A stretch of 64,000 nt of DNA from Streptomyces griseicoloratus (lineage in GTDB: Bacteria > Actinomycetota > Actinomycetes > Streptomycetales > Streptomycetaceae): the NCBI RefSeq assembly GCF_014534645.1, contig NZ_JACVQF010000198.1, positions 1-64,000 of the forward strand, in the 5' to 3' direction. The position numbers and the translations under genes were made by a program. Under the pieces are notes generated by a model. It made no database searches and was not told where the DNA came from. It saw nothing but the letters and a program-made list of their open reading frames with translations. Each line of letters opens with the position of its first letter. Within the stretch, counting starts at the first letter, position 1. Of the stretch, positions 26,646 to 36,300 are shown piece by piece.

Positions 26646-28477
26646 GCCAGTGACTCTCGCAGAGCGGCCAGCCCGTACCGCTTCTCGATGTCGACGCCTT
26701 CGCCGTAGTGGTGTTCCTCCAGCAGCGGCAGGATCTTCGTCCGCCAGGTCCGCTCCAGCCCGCCTTCCCGGTAGACACCCTTCTTCATCAGGTACGAGGG
26801 CCCGATACGGAAGTCGGGGTCATCGATCCGGGAATTGAGGGCCTCGAGAAGGTCGGCAGGCTCCGGGTCCTTGCCTTCCCGCTTCAGCCAACGGCGCAGC
26901 AACCCCCTCGTCGGCTCGCTGCGCGGCGACAGCTCCACGAACGCGAACCGCCGCCGCATGGCCGCGTCGACGAGAGCGATCGACCGGTCCGCGGTGTTCA
27001 TCGTGCCCATGACGAACAGGTTGGGCGGCAAGGCGAAGTCGTCACCGGAGTACGTCAGACGCACCGACTTGTTGCGGTACTCCAGCAGGAAGTACAGCTC
27101 ACCGAAGACCTTGGCGAGGTTGGCCCGGTTGATCTCGTCGATGATCAGGAAGTGCGGGATGTGCCGGTTGCCCTCGCGGGATGCCAGATCCGCGAGCTCG
27201 CGCAGCGGGCCGGCGGTGAGCCGGAACGCCACCTCGCGGGACTCCGGGTCCTCCTGTGGCCGGAAGCCTTCGAAGAAGTCCTCGTAGGAGTAGGACGGAT
27301 GGAACTGCACCAGCTTCACCTGTTCCGGGCCGCCGCCCAGGAACTCGGCGAGCTTGAGAGCCAGGTAGGTCTTACCGGTGCCGGGAGGGCCGTAGAGCAC
27401 GAGTTGCCGCTCGTCCCAGAGCAGATCGCGTACTTCTTCCAGCCACGCCACGTCGTGCACGAGCAGATCGGCGGCCAGCCCTTCCGCCGGCCGGGGCAGC
27501 TGCAGCTCACGACGGGCCGTGAGGGCCGGGATCTCCACGCTGGGGTCGCGATCGGTGGCCTCGGCCTCGTCGATCAGGTCCTGGTCGCTCAGCCCGAGGC
27601 CGTCGATGAGGTCCTTGACCACCGTGAGGTCGACCACGTCGTGCTGGGCGGAGAGACGCTGCTGCAGTTCCTCCGGCAACTCGTCATAGGAATGTCCCTG
27701 ATCCGCCCAGTCCACCGGACGGCGCAGATTGGACCGTCCGTCCTCGGAGTCGACCTGCTCGGCGGGGCCCGCGATCTCACCGACGTGGAGCCGTCCACTG
27801 GAGATCGTGCACATCGTGTCGCCGGGCCGCATGCGGGAAAGGAACGCGTGCATGTCCTCCACCAGTTGCATCTTCTGGTTGTACGTCGCGGTGGAGGCGT
27901 AGTCCTCGTCGACGGCCGTACGCAGCCGGTCCTTGCTGACGCCCTGCTCGACGCCTTTGCGCAGGTGGCGGGCCGAGAGGGAGACCAGTCCCTCGGGCAA
28001 CCACAGCCGCTGCACCAGGTCGAGACCGGAGACGTTGGAACCCCGCACCAGCCAGGCCCGGCTGCGTCCCCACCAGACCTGGTCGAGATAGTCGGCGAGC
28101 GGATGCCCGTCGGCCGACTTCCACTCCGTCCACCCGTTGGCGCTGCGTCCGACCAGGATCTCGGCGGCGGCCGACGGGGAGTTGCACTCGACGTCCCGCG
28201 TCGTCTCCAGCCATCCGGGCCAGCGCGCGGACTGGACCAGAGCGCCGTCGTCGAGCAGGCGGCGCCGCAGCCGGTACGACGACGGCATGCGGTGCGGGAA
28301 CGACGGCACGACCTCCGCCCGGCCGGGCGACCCGGCCAGGACGACGAACTTCTGACTGCCGTTGGTGCCTCTATCCGCGAGGAGCCGTCCCCGGGCCTCG
28401 GGCCCGCCGTTGGGCAGCCGCAGCCGGAACTCCGGGTACTGCGCCGTCCCGGAAGGGGGTTCGTACTCCTCGCTCAC
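26642..28477 (-). CDS. mcrB: McrB-like AAA+ GTPase with DUF4357 and EVE-like reader domains
   Basis: 611 residues from a GTG at 28477 preceded by GAGGAG; an ATG at 28513 lies at the likely leaderless start. The N-terminus resembles DUF4357 (PEFRLRLPNGG, KFVVLAGSPGRAEV, YRLRRRLLDDGALV). A second module (MHAFLSRMRPGDTMCTISSGRLHVGEI) has the PUA/EVE pattern of modified-base readers. The AAA domain has Walker A GPPGTGKT near 361, Walker B IIDEINRAN and the McrB signature MNTADRS near 488. McrB is the motor and reader of type IV restriction. The two N-terminal modules differ from classic E. coli McrB and imply a different target modification (inference). Confidence 0.92.
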   Translation of the reverse strand: MSEEYEPPSGTAQYPEFRLRLPNGGPEARGRLLADRGTNGSQKFVVLAGSPGRAEVVPSFPHRMPSSYRLRRRLLDDGALVQSARWPGWLETTRDVECNSPSAAAEILVGRSANGWTEWKSADGHPLADYLDQVWWGRSRAWLVRGSNVSGLDLVQRLWLPEGLVSLSARHLRKGVEQGVSKDRLRTAVDEDYASTATYNQKMQLVEDMHAFLSRMRPGDTMCTISSGRLHVGEIAGPAEQVDSEDGRSNLRRPVDWADQGHSYDELPEELQQRLSAQHDVVDLTVVKDLIDGLGLSDQDLIDEAEATDRDPSVEIPALTARRELQLPRPAEGLAADLLVHDVAWLEEVRDLLWDERQLVLYGPPGTGKTYLALKLAEFLGGGPEQVKLVQFHPSYSYEDFFEGFRPQEDPESREVAFRLTAGPLRELADLASREGNRHIPHFLIIDEINRANLAKVFGELYFLLEYRNKSVRLTYSGDDFALPPNLFVMGTMNTADRSIALVDAAMRRRFAFVELSPRSEPTRGLLRRWLKREGKDPEPADLLEALNSRIDDPDFRIGPSYLMKKGVYREGGLERTWRTKILPLLEEHHYGEGVDIEKRYGLAALRESLA

Positions 28478-28518
28478 CCGTACTCCTCGTCCGTAGAGAC
28501 CCTGGACCGTCATCCAGG

Positions 28519-28524
28519 ACCCTA
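28519..28524 (-). promoter_or_regulatory. likely -10 box of the McrBC-helicase operon
   Basis: TAGGGT on the minus strand (28524 to 28519) fits the actinobacterial -10 consensus and predicts transcription from about 28512. The -35 region is poor (AGCGGG at 17 bp). Confidence 0.4.
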
Positions 28525-28851
28525 TTTCGTCCGCCGACCCGCCCGCTCGCGTCCGCGGAAAGCGGAACCGTCGATCCGGGCCCGGATCTTTGGCGGGGCG
28601 GGGGCAGTTCGAGCGTGGTACGCGCCCCGCGCCAGAAACTTCCGTACGGCAAAGAACCGCCGGAGTGCGCCTGATGGACGGGTGGGACGAGGACGGGTGT
28701 ACGGGGTCCGTACGGCTGCATCAAGCGGGCGGCCGTCGGCGGGTGACACCTTGTGCTCATGGAACCACGGTGGCGGGTGCGCGGGGCGTGTTCCAGAGGA
28801 GATCCCCGGATGCCGCGTCACCGTACGGAGTCATCTTTCAACGCCTTGCGG
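28525..28851. other. 327-bp intergenic region without a supported gene
   Basis: This lies between the McrB promoter and the end of the 143-residue minus-strand gene. Open frames exist in both directions but lack ribosome-binding sites and any recognisable protein. I see no strong hairpin and no repeat. Confidence 0.45.
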
Positions 28852-29283
28852 TCAGAGATCCCAAACTTGGTCCGGGTCGTCCAGCGCTGCCCGGACCTGG
28901 GAGAGGTCTCCCATGTCCGCGAGCGGCGAGCTCCTGGCGATGTCGACGATGCCACGCACGACACTGTGCAGTACTTCGCCGTTGCCCTCGTCGAGAGCTC
29001 TGTCCAGCCTGGCGAACATCTCCTCGAAGAGGTTGCGCCGTTCCGCGAACGCCTGTGTGAAGTAGTCCTTGAGGACGGCTTCGGCGGCCCGGATCCGAGC
29101 GACCTCTGTGGCCTCGTAGGCCTCCAGCCGGGCCCTCTTGGTGCTCTCGACCTCATGGATGTGGACACACTCACGGGCGGCTTCGACAATCTGGTTCAGC
29201 GCAGCGAAGCCGTCCACCGCATGGACGGAGCCCTTGGCCGCCTTGAACACCTTGCCGACGTGCACCTTGGTCTGGTCGGGCAC
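28852..29283 (-). CDS. small coiled-coil protein, partner of the membrane protein upstream
   Basis: 143 residues from the GTG at 29283 with AAGGAG eight bases upstream. The upstream gene's TAA is one base away, so translation is coupled. The sequence is mostly charged amphipathic helix (RLEAYEATEVARIRAAEAVLKDYFTQAFAERRNLFEEMFARLDRAL), with no enzyme motif. I recognise no family. Its size and coupling suggest an accessory or antitoxin-like partner of the glycine-zipper membrane protein (inference). Confidence 0.8.
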   Translation of the reverse strand: MPDQTKVHVGKVFKAAKGSVHAVDGFAALNQIVEAARECVHIHEVESTKRARLEAYEATEVARIRAAEAVLKDYFTQAFAERRNLFEEMFARLDRALDEGNGEVLHSVVRGIVDIARSSPLADMGDLSQVRAALDDPDQVWDL

Positions 29284-29284
29284 C

Positions 29285-30262
29285 TTAATTCTCCTTGGTC
29301 AAGGGTCTGTACCTGATGGTGAGATTTGCGCTGCGCTCGTCCAACTCGCCTTCCGCATCGACTATCGGAGTTGTCGCCACGTCACGGACCGCCATGACCA
29401 GGGTCATGGCCCGCTGGAAGCGTTCGGCGTGACGCCGTGAATCGAACGGTTCGGAGTCCAGAAGGTCCAGCGCTCCAAGCCCTCGGGAGGTGAGGTCGGA
29501 GAGGAGCTCGCGCAGCTCGGTCACGCGGGCATCGACGCCCTTCAGGCGGGTGTCTGTCTCATCGAGTTCAGCGATCGCCACGGCGACCTCCGCCTCGCGT
29601 TCCCTTGCCCGGGCGATCGCCTTCTGGCCTTGGCCCTTGAAGACCAGGCCACCGACGAGCAACGCCGGGCCGAAGGTAACGAAATTGAGCGCTGCCGCTC
29701 CGAGCGCCATCCCGCCGCCCCCCGACGCAAGCGCCCCACCACCCAGGAAGGCCAGGGTCGCGCTCTCGGCTGCGGCACCCGTCAGGCCGGAGATCGCAGC
29801 TCCGGTGCTCGCGACTCCGAAGCTGCTCGCTGCCGCCGCGACTTCAGCACCTGCGCCTGCGCCCGCCGCCGCGGATCCGAGGACCCCGCCGATCCAGACC
29901 ACCGCGTCGACGTCGAGGCCGCGCAGCCCAGGGATCTCGGTCATGGTGACGTCGATGCCATCCGCCAGCAGCCGCTCGCTCTCGCGTACCTGTCGCTCGT
30001 GGTGACGCAGGAAGTCGACCATGCGTACGACGACATCAACGAAAGCCTGCTCCTGCTGCTCGCCCAGTGCCTTGAGGGCGGTGTTCGTCGCCGCCAGCGC
30101 GTCCTCGGTTCGGGCTCGGCGTCGCTCGTAGTCCTGGCCTGCCTTTTCCCAGCGGGCCTTCGAACGCTTGAGGTCGTGGATACCTTTGCCGCCGAGGGCG
30201 ACTCCGCTGCCACCGGTCGCCACACCGACACCGATGAGTATGACCGGTATGAAGAATGGCAC
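29285..30262 (-). CDS. glycine-zipper membrane / coiled-coil protein, unknown function
   Basis: 325 residues from a GTG at 30262 preceded by GGGGGGA, very close to the start. The N-terminus is a membrane segment rich in Gly (FFIPVILIGVGVATGGSGVALGG). A long charged coiled coil follows (about residues 30-110). A central stretch (about 125-220) is almost all Gly/Ala/Ser/Val hydrophobic (AAAGAGAGAEVAAAASSFGV, FLGGGALASGGGG) and could form a membrane hairpin or glycine zipper. A second coiled coil precedes a short beta tail. The layout recalls membrane-acting effectors in defence modules. No family assigned. Confidence 0.8.
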   Translation of the reverse strand: MPFFIPVILIGVGVATGGSGVALGGKGIHDLKRSKARWEKAGQDYERRRARTEDALAATNTALKALGEQQEQAFVDVVVRMVDFLRHHERQVRESERLLADGIDVTMTEIPGLRGLDVDAVVWIGGVLGSAAAGAGAGAEVAAAASSFGVASTGAAISGLTGAAAESATLAFLGGGALASGGGGMALGAAALNFVTFGPALLVGGLVFKGQGQKAIARAREREAEVAVAIAELDETDTRLKGVDARVTELRELLSDLTSRGLGALDLLDSEPFDSRRHAERFQRAMTLVMAVRDVATTPIVDAEGELDERSANLTIRYRPLTKEN

Positions 30263-30549
30263 ATTCCCCCCTTGATCCCATGCCCTCTGCGTGAACCGAC
30301 GGGTCCATCCGTCCGTTCCCCGTGCTGGGTGCGAAGGGGCCATGCATGCCGTTGATGCGCCTTGTTGGCGCTTTGAGCATGATGATGAGCTGTTACTGCT
30401 GTCAACACGTTGCCGGATGCCGAGTATTCGAACTTCCGGAGGTGCTGGACTCGTCGGGCCAGCCCGGGATGTACACGCACCCTCACTTACTTCGCGATCA
30501 GCTTCTTGCCATAGCAGCCCAGCAGGGACAGCGGGTGGGGCGGAACAGG
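30263..30549 (-). promoter_or_regulatory. upstream region of the two-gene module with a TTGACA box
   Basis: This 287-bp gap has lower G+C than its surroundings. On the minus strand a perfect TTGACA lies at 30405-30400, about 140 bp before the GTG. No clean -10 sits 17 bp away (CATCAT at 15 bp, CATGCT at 18-19 bp), so the promoter call is tentative. No gene is supported. Confidence 0.35.
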
Positions 30550-31649
30550 TCAGGAGGAGCGCCAGCGGTTGCGGCCGTCGGAACCGGGGCCGCAGACCAT
30601 CGGGGTTCCTGCCTTGCTCACGTCGGTGGCACCGGGCTGGGAGCAGAAGGAACCGGGGTGCACGGTGCCGGCGTTACTGCCGTCGTCGGACGACGACGAG
30701 CAGTCGCCGTCGGTCGAAGCCCCGTCCCCGTTGGTGCGGTTGTCGTCGCTGTTGCCACTGGCGTGGTAGTCGGGGTCGTTGGCGGGGATCTTGTAGGTCG
30801 TGTTCTTCTTCGACGGGCACTCCTGGACGAGATCGACGTCGGTCCACCGGCCCAGGTCGAGGTAGACCGTGGTGGTGGGAGTGACCTCGCTGTCCACTCC
30901 GGGCGTTGGAAGCACACCCGCCACTCGTCGCCTTCCTCGGCGGCCTTCGCCGCCGGGGGCGCGTCGATGTCGAGGTAGACGTCGTCGAGGGTGACGCTGT
31001 CGAGGTTGATGCCGACCCGATCCAGCTTCTTGACCGCCGTGTTGTAGGCGTCGCCCACGAGATCCGGCATCGTCGGCGACGGGAGCGGGCCGCCGTCCTT
31101 CGTGGGGCAGGGTTCGCCGGCTCGCACGGCGGCGAAGGCGACGGACTTCGCGATGGTGTCGGCCTTTTGGAAGCACACCGTCCACGCCGACCGGACGATG
31201 ATCGGTCGGCCCTCCGCGGACGCGTCGTGACGGCCGGGCGTGAACCCGGCCGCACGCGCGCCCTTCTCCGCCTTGTCCAGTGGCTTGCCCGTGTAGTCGG
31301 TGAGTTCGGGGATCTTGGTGGGAGCGGGGGCGGCGTGGTTCCGGCGCCCGCGTCGTCCGCATTCTTTGCCCTGGCTTCGGACTTGTCCGCCCGGCTGTCG
31401 TCGAGTTGCCCGCTCATGCCAGCGCTGATCAGCAGCAGGAAGAAGGCGCCGAACGTGGTGCCGAGCCTGGCGTACCAGCGCCATGAGGGCAGGACCCACA
31501 CGGCCACTATGGCGGCGATCATCACGAGGAAAGCCGAGCCCGAGGCTCACTGCGCTGAGTAGGGCCACGAGGGCCAGGAGGCCGAGCAGGGCGGGGGTGG
31601 TCCTCTACCAGGGCTGGGACGGGGGCGGGTTGGTGTTGTGCGGGTTCAC
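30550..31649 (-). pseudogene. decayed PASTA-domain membrane protein
   Basis: Reading from a GTG at 31649, one continuous protein can be rebuilt only by repairing four lesions. They are a nonsense codon (QPW then TAG, at about 31605-31607), a one-base insertion near 31530 (GGCTTTCCTC), a one-base deletion in the G-run at 31326-31330, and another at 30901-30903. The rebuilt product has a Pro-rich N-terminus, two membrane helices (LLGLLALVALLSAVSLGLGF and MIAAIVAVWVLPSW...FFLLLISAG), two PASTA-like modules (IPELTDYTGKPLDKAEKGARAAGF; MPDLVGDAYNTAVKKLDRVGI), an acidic Ser/Asp tail and a C-terminal Cys motif (FCSQPGA...GTPMVCG). Intact relatives are common in Streptomyces. Mixed lesion types make sequencing error alone unlikely. 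Confidence 0.85.
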
Positions 31650-31823
31650 TGGTGCTCTTGATTCTCCGGTGCAGATCGGGTTGGGCCCGGACTCGTGTCA
31701 CGGGCAAGACGTTCAACAGCCCCGGCCTCGCCGCCGTTACGCGAGCATCGGGCGCGTGCAGTGTGCAAGCGCACGTGCGCATCCCCGAAAGAACCCGCCC
31801 ACCGTCCCTGGCCCTCCGCACGA

Positions 31824-33296
31824 TCAGCTTGGCGCGCCGTTCGACTTGCCCTTGCCCGTGCGGAGGAGCACGCCTCCCAGGAGGAAGAACCCCGACGCGA
31901 CGGACACGGCCCAAGGAGCCCCACTCGTGGAGAACTCCGGATCGATGAACATGCCGGAGGCGGCCAGCGCGAGCAGCGTCCCGGTGGCCAGCGGACCGGT
32001 GCCGGAAGGCATCGGACTCGCTGTCCGCCAGCGCCTGCGCGGGATCCACAGGCGAACCAGATCGACAACTATGGTCAGGGCCACGAGTCTGGTACCGATG
32101 CTGAACCACAGGGGTGCTGTGGCGTCCGGTTCGCCCGCGCCCGCCATCGCTGTCATGGCGAAGAAGACGATGGGCACCAGCCAGCCGAGACTCGCCCGGA
32201 CTCCGGGAGCCGGCTGCGGCTGAGGTCCTCCTGTGGCCTTGATGAGGCTGACCCTCGGATGCGACGTTCCGGTGATGGGCGATTCGGAATCCGAGGAGGT
32301 GCGGGGCGACGGCATGGCGGGCAGGAGCGGTACGTCCGGAAGCGGACGCAGCGCCCGGGCCTGGGCGCGGGTGATCCTGCGGCCCGCGTCGCCGTACCGG
32401 TCGATGTGCGCGGACAGCCGTGCCTGCAGATCGCGCAACTGCTCGGCCATGGAGTCGAACTCGGCGCGCCGCTCGCGGGCGCGCTCCGCTGCCTCGCGGT
32501 GGCCGGCGGCGAGCCGGTCGAGGACCTCGGCGTGCGACCGTACGGCTTCGGCGCGTGCGGCCTCGGCGGTACGGGGTACCTCCGCCAGCTCCTGGCCCAG
32601 CCGCGTGCGTTCGGCCTCGATGATCTCGGCGATGCGGTGCCTCTCGTCCGGCGGCAGCTCGCGTGGCGCACGGGCCTCGGCGCGGGCGACAGCCGACCGG
32701 CGCCAGTCCATGAGGGGCCGGCCGCGGTGTTCGCCGATGCCGTTGATGTGGACCTTGCCGCCCTTGGCGCGGTGGATGTAGAGGACGTCGCCGCCCCTGC
32801 CGTTCGGTGCCCTGCCCCAGCTGACGCGTGTGAAGTCGGCGGCCGTCCGGATGCCCTGGGCCGCGAGGTCGCGGACGAGCCCCCTGCCGATGCCGTTGAC
32901 CTCGCTCGAGGTCAGGTACGTGCTGCCGAGCGTGCGCTCGATGGACTCGCGGCGCAGGACGGCGAGGGCCTGCCGCTCCTGACTGTCGCGCTTGCCGTCC
33001 AGTCCGTTCAGCCGGCGGGTGAGCGAGGCTTCCTGGCGTGCCTGCCTCTCGTGGATGCGCTGGAGGGCCTTGCCGTGCGCCGCTTCCGCGCGGCCGCGGT
33101 CCCGCGCCTCGCGGTTCAGGCGTCGCCGGTCGGCGAGCTCGAAGGAGCGTCGCCCGCCGAGCAGACGGCGGAGCGCGCGGATGGACTCGATGAGCCGGCG
33201 GCGCTCCGCGCGGACGTCGGAGGGGGAGAGGGAGGGGACGGTCGCCGCGCGGGCGGGTGCGGACCCGTCCCGGCGCGTGGTCGTGCTGTCGGTCAA
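31824..33296 (-). CDS. coiled-coil / helix-hairpin-helix / membrane protein in the DISARM-like operon
   Basis: 490 residues; the ATG is 10 bp after the DrmMI stop, so it is the last gene of the left arm. Residues about 25-115 are Arg/Glu-rich coiled coil. About 120-205 hold two HhH-like motifs (NGIGRGLVRDLAAQGIRTAADF and VHINGIGEHRGRPLMDWR) of the kind that contact DNA. A second coiled coil covers about 215-310. The C-terminus has several membrane segments (LGWLVPIVFFAMTAMAG, LVALTIVVDLVRLWI, TGTLLALAASGMF, VSVASGFFLLGGVLL). A DNA-binding module tied to the membrane is not a standard DISARM component. It could anchor the complex or detect entering DNA (inference). Confidence 0.85.
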   Translation of the reverse strand: MTDSTTTRRDGSAPARAATVPSLSPSDVRAERRRLIESIRALRRLLGGRRSFELADRRRLNREARDRGRAEAAHGKALQRIHERQARQEASLTRRLNGLDGKRDSQERQALAVLRRESIERTLGSTYLTSSEVNGIGRGLVRDLAAQGIRTAADFTRVSWGRAPNGRGGDVLYIHRAKGGKVHINGIGEHRGRPLMDWRRSAVARAEARAPRELPPDERHRIAEIIEAERTRLGQELAEVPRTAEAARAEAVRSHAEVLDRLAAGHREAAERARERRAEFDSMAEQLRDLQARLSAHIDRYGDAGRRITRAQARALRPLPDVPLLPAMPSPRTSSDSESPITGTSHPRVSLIKATGGPQPQPAPGVRASLGWLVPIVFFAMTAMAGAGEPDATAPLWFSIGTRLVALTIVVDLVRLWIPRRRWRTASPMPSGTGPLATGTLLALAASGMFIDPEFSTSGAPWAVSVASGFFLLGGVLLRTGKGKSNGAPS

Positions 33297-33306
33297 GGGA
33301 GTTCTC

Positions 33307-36300
33307 TCAGCGGGCGGGGTGACGGGGGCCGTGGCCCGGGGGCGGGGTGAGGGTGCTGGTGTGGTTCTCGCCGTCCACCAGGGGGTCGGTGAGGCTCACG
33401 CCGGCTGCGGACATGCGGTCGTACTCGGCGAGGATCAGCTCCTTGGTGCGGTAGCCGCCGTACGCCGCCTCGTCCTTGCGCCTGACGATGGGGAAGGTGT
33501 CGAGGATGTAGTCCACGTCGTCGCGGGAGATTCCGTAGAGGTGGAACAGGAGCGCGTCGAGTTCGGCCCGTATCACCTGGCGGCGGGCCTCGTCCCAGAG
33601 GAAGGGGGCGCCCGTGTCGCCGAGGTCCGCCGCGAACGGCCGCATGTCCCAGGACGTGTAGCTCAGCTCCAGCGCCCGGGGGGCGATGAACGCGTCGTGC
33701 GGGGCGACCATGCGGGGTGTCAGGGTGGGGAGCTGTTCGAAGATGAAGAAGTTCAGGTTCACCCCGCCGGACTTCTGCCGGGCCACGAAGTCGAAGACGA
33801 ACGAGGCCGCGACCGTGTGCAGGGGCGTTCCGGCCGGCGTCCTGCGGGAGTAGGTGATCACGGGCATGCTGTTGCCGACGGCGGCCACGGGCAGCGCGGA
33901 GGTGATCACGGACCGCTCGTCCGTGCTCCGGCACACGTTGCGGAACCCGGTGAGCCACGGTGTGCCGGGCGACAGGGCCGCCTGCACGTCACGCTCGGCC
34001 ACCCAGTAGCGGGGCAGCGCGACGGTCTCCGCGCCCCGCTTCTCCTCCGGTGAGCGGTCCCTGGTGCTGCCGTCGGGCGTGTAGGTCGCCCAGCGGTGGT
34101 CGTAGTGGTGGAGCATCTTCGCCTCGTACAGCGGCAGCATCCGCGCCCCGTCCCGCGAGAAGACGTTGCCGGCCAGGTGCCAGCCGTCCGCTTCCAGCTC
34201 CTCACGGGTGCAGAAGAGATGCGAGTCGTTGGACATGTCGAACATGCGCATGAACGACACGCCCCACGGGTTGCCGTCGGGGTCGCCCTCCTTGATGAGG
34301 ACCGGGACGCGGCGGTAGACGCCGAGGGTGATCTCGGCGTCGCGGCGGGAGCGGAAGACGGGACAGGTGCCTGTGTTGGGATTGAGGAGGGTGATCTCCT
34401 CCGGGGTGAGGGTGAACACCTTACCCACGTCGTCCAGTTCCGACGGGTCGTGGACGAAGAAGGCGAACCGCGCGGCCGGTTCACGCAGGGCACGGCCGGT
34501 GAGGGACAGGACGCTGAACTTGAACGAGCGGTGCACCCCGGGAAAGAGCGGTGCCGCGTTCTCGAAGTCGTACAGCGCCGCGATCGACGCGCCGCGCACC
34601 AGGTCCTTGAAGAAGTACTGCGTCGTCGCGTCCGTCGCGATGCCCGTCGGGACGATGACGCCCATGCGGCCGTGCGGGCCCGTCATCGTACGGTCGGTCT
34701 CCGCGAAGACGGCGTAGGTGTTGATGTCGCCGCGGCCGGTGAGCGGGTAGCGCATCGACGCGCGCAGGAACTGGCTCTCGCCCTCCGCCTGGCGCTTGGC
34801 CGCCGAGAACTCGGAGAAGAGGCCGGGGTTCGTCTCCGGCAGGGCCGCGATGAGCCGTTTGCGGGCCGCTGCGGTCGGGGCGTCGGCGATCTCCGTGTCA
34901 CGCTGGGCGAAGAACTCCTGCTCCTGCAGCTTGATGCGTTCCCACGGCGGATTTCCCAGTACGCAGGAGAAGCCGCCGGCCCACCCCACGGACGGATCGA
35001 CGTCGCCGTCCTCGGTCTCCGGGACGGTGAAGACCTCGGGGAACTCCAGATGCCAGTGGAAGAACCGGTACTGCCGCGCGAGCCGGATGATCTCCTCGTT
35101 CGTGCTCACCGGAATGCCGGCGCCCGCGCTCTGCAGGTCCCGGAAGACGCCCTCGGTGACCGGGGTCGGCGCACCCTGGACCTTGGGCCAGACGAACGCG
35201 GCGCACCAGGCGTCGCCGATGTGCAGCGCCCGGAGGTAGTCCGCGGACTGCTCCAGCGCACGGAAGCGGCTCGACTGGAGCCGGACGTCGCGCAGGCTGT
35301 CGGCCCGGCTGGCGGTGATGTCCCGCAGGCTCGCCGCGAAGGCCACGTTGGAGACCCAGATGCGTTCCTCGGTGTGGAAGCTCAGCTGACCACCCCGCTC
35401 GGCGGCGTTCCGCTTCCTGATGGCCGCCGCGACCTTCTTGTCGTCCCCTTCGATCGGCTTGAACGCGTCGTCGGGGACGCCCTTGGCCAGCAGCGCCGGC
35501 GTCGCCCCGATCAGCGCGTTGCCGTGCTTGATGTGGGCGTCCAGGAAGCCCAGCGGGCGGCCCGGCTCCAGGGCCTCCAGCCACAGCGACACCTTGGCCA
35601 GTTCGACCGCCATCGGGTTGAGGTCCACGCCGTAGACGCAGCGCGCGACCACCTCGTGCAACGCGTGGCGCACCGCGTCGACGGTCGGCTCGGGGTTCTG
35701 TTCCCGGACGGCGGCGACCCGCTTGGCGATCCGCCGTGCCGCGGCCACCAGGAAGTGCCCCGAGCCGCAGGCCGGGTCGCAGACCGTCAGGTTCAGCAGC
35801 TCGGCGACGACGTCCGGGCCCGGGTCCGGGCGGCCCGAGCGCGCCGCCCGGATCTCGCCCCGCTTCACCGCGTCGTCGATCACCGGGTCCAGCGCCGAGT
35901 CCAGCAGGCACTCGATCAGCGACGACGGGGTGTAGTAGGAGCCCGTCGTCTTCCTCGCGTTGCCGGCCAGCTCGACCAGCTCGAAGGTGCGCTCGGTCGC
36001 GTTGTGCTTCGGGACCAGCTCCAGCAGGGACTCGTAGACCGAGCCCAGCTCCTCCGCGTCCAGGTGGCGGTAGTCGACCACCCGGTTGCGCCTGCTGTCC
36101 GCGTCCCGCACGACCGACAGCGCCCGCACCGCCTCCAGCAGGGACTCGTTCGACAGGGACAGGCCGTGCAGGACCTTGTCCGCCTCCGTGTCGTCGAAGA
36201 TGCCGCCGAGGCCGGGCAGGCCCAGCTCCGGCAGGCCGTCGTCGTCGCCCAGGCCCGACAGGACGAGGCGCAGCGCCCGGTACAGGTCACCGTGCGCCGT

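Noticed and set aside
30481-30549. Extension of the PASTA pseudogene past its TGA
   Set aside because: The frame stays open for about 20 codons, but the protein already ends after its normal C-terminal Cys motif, so this is 3' untranslated sequence.
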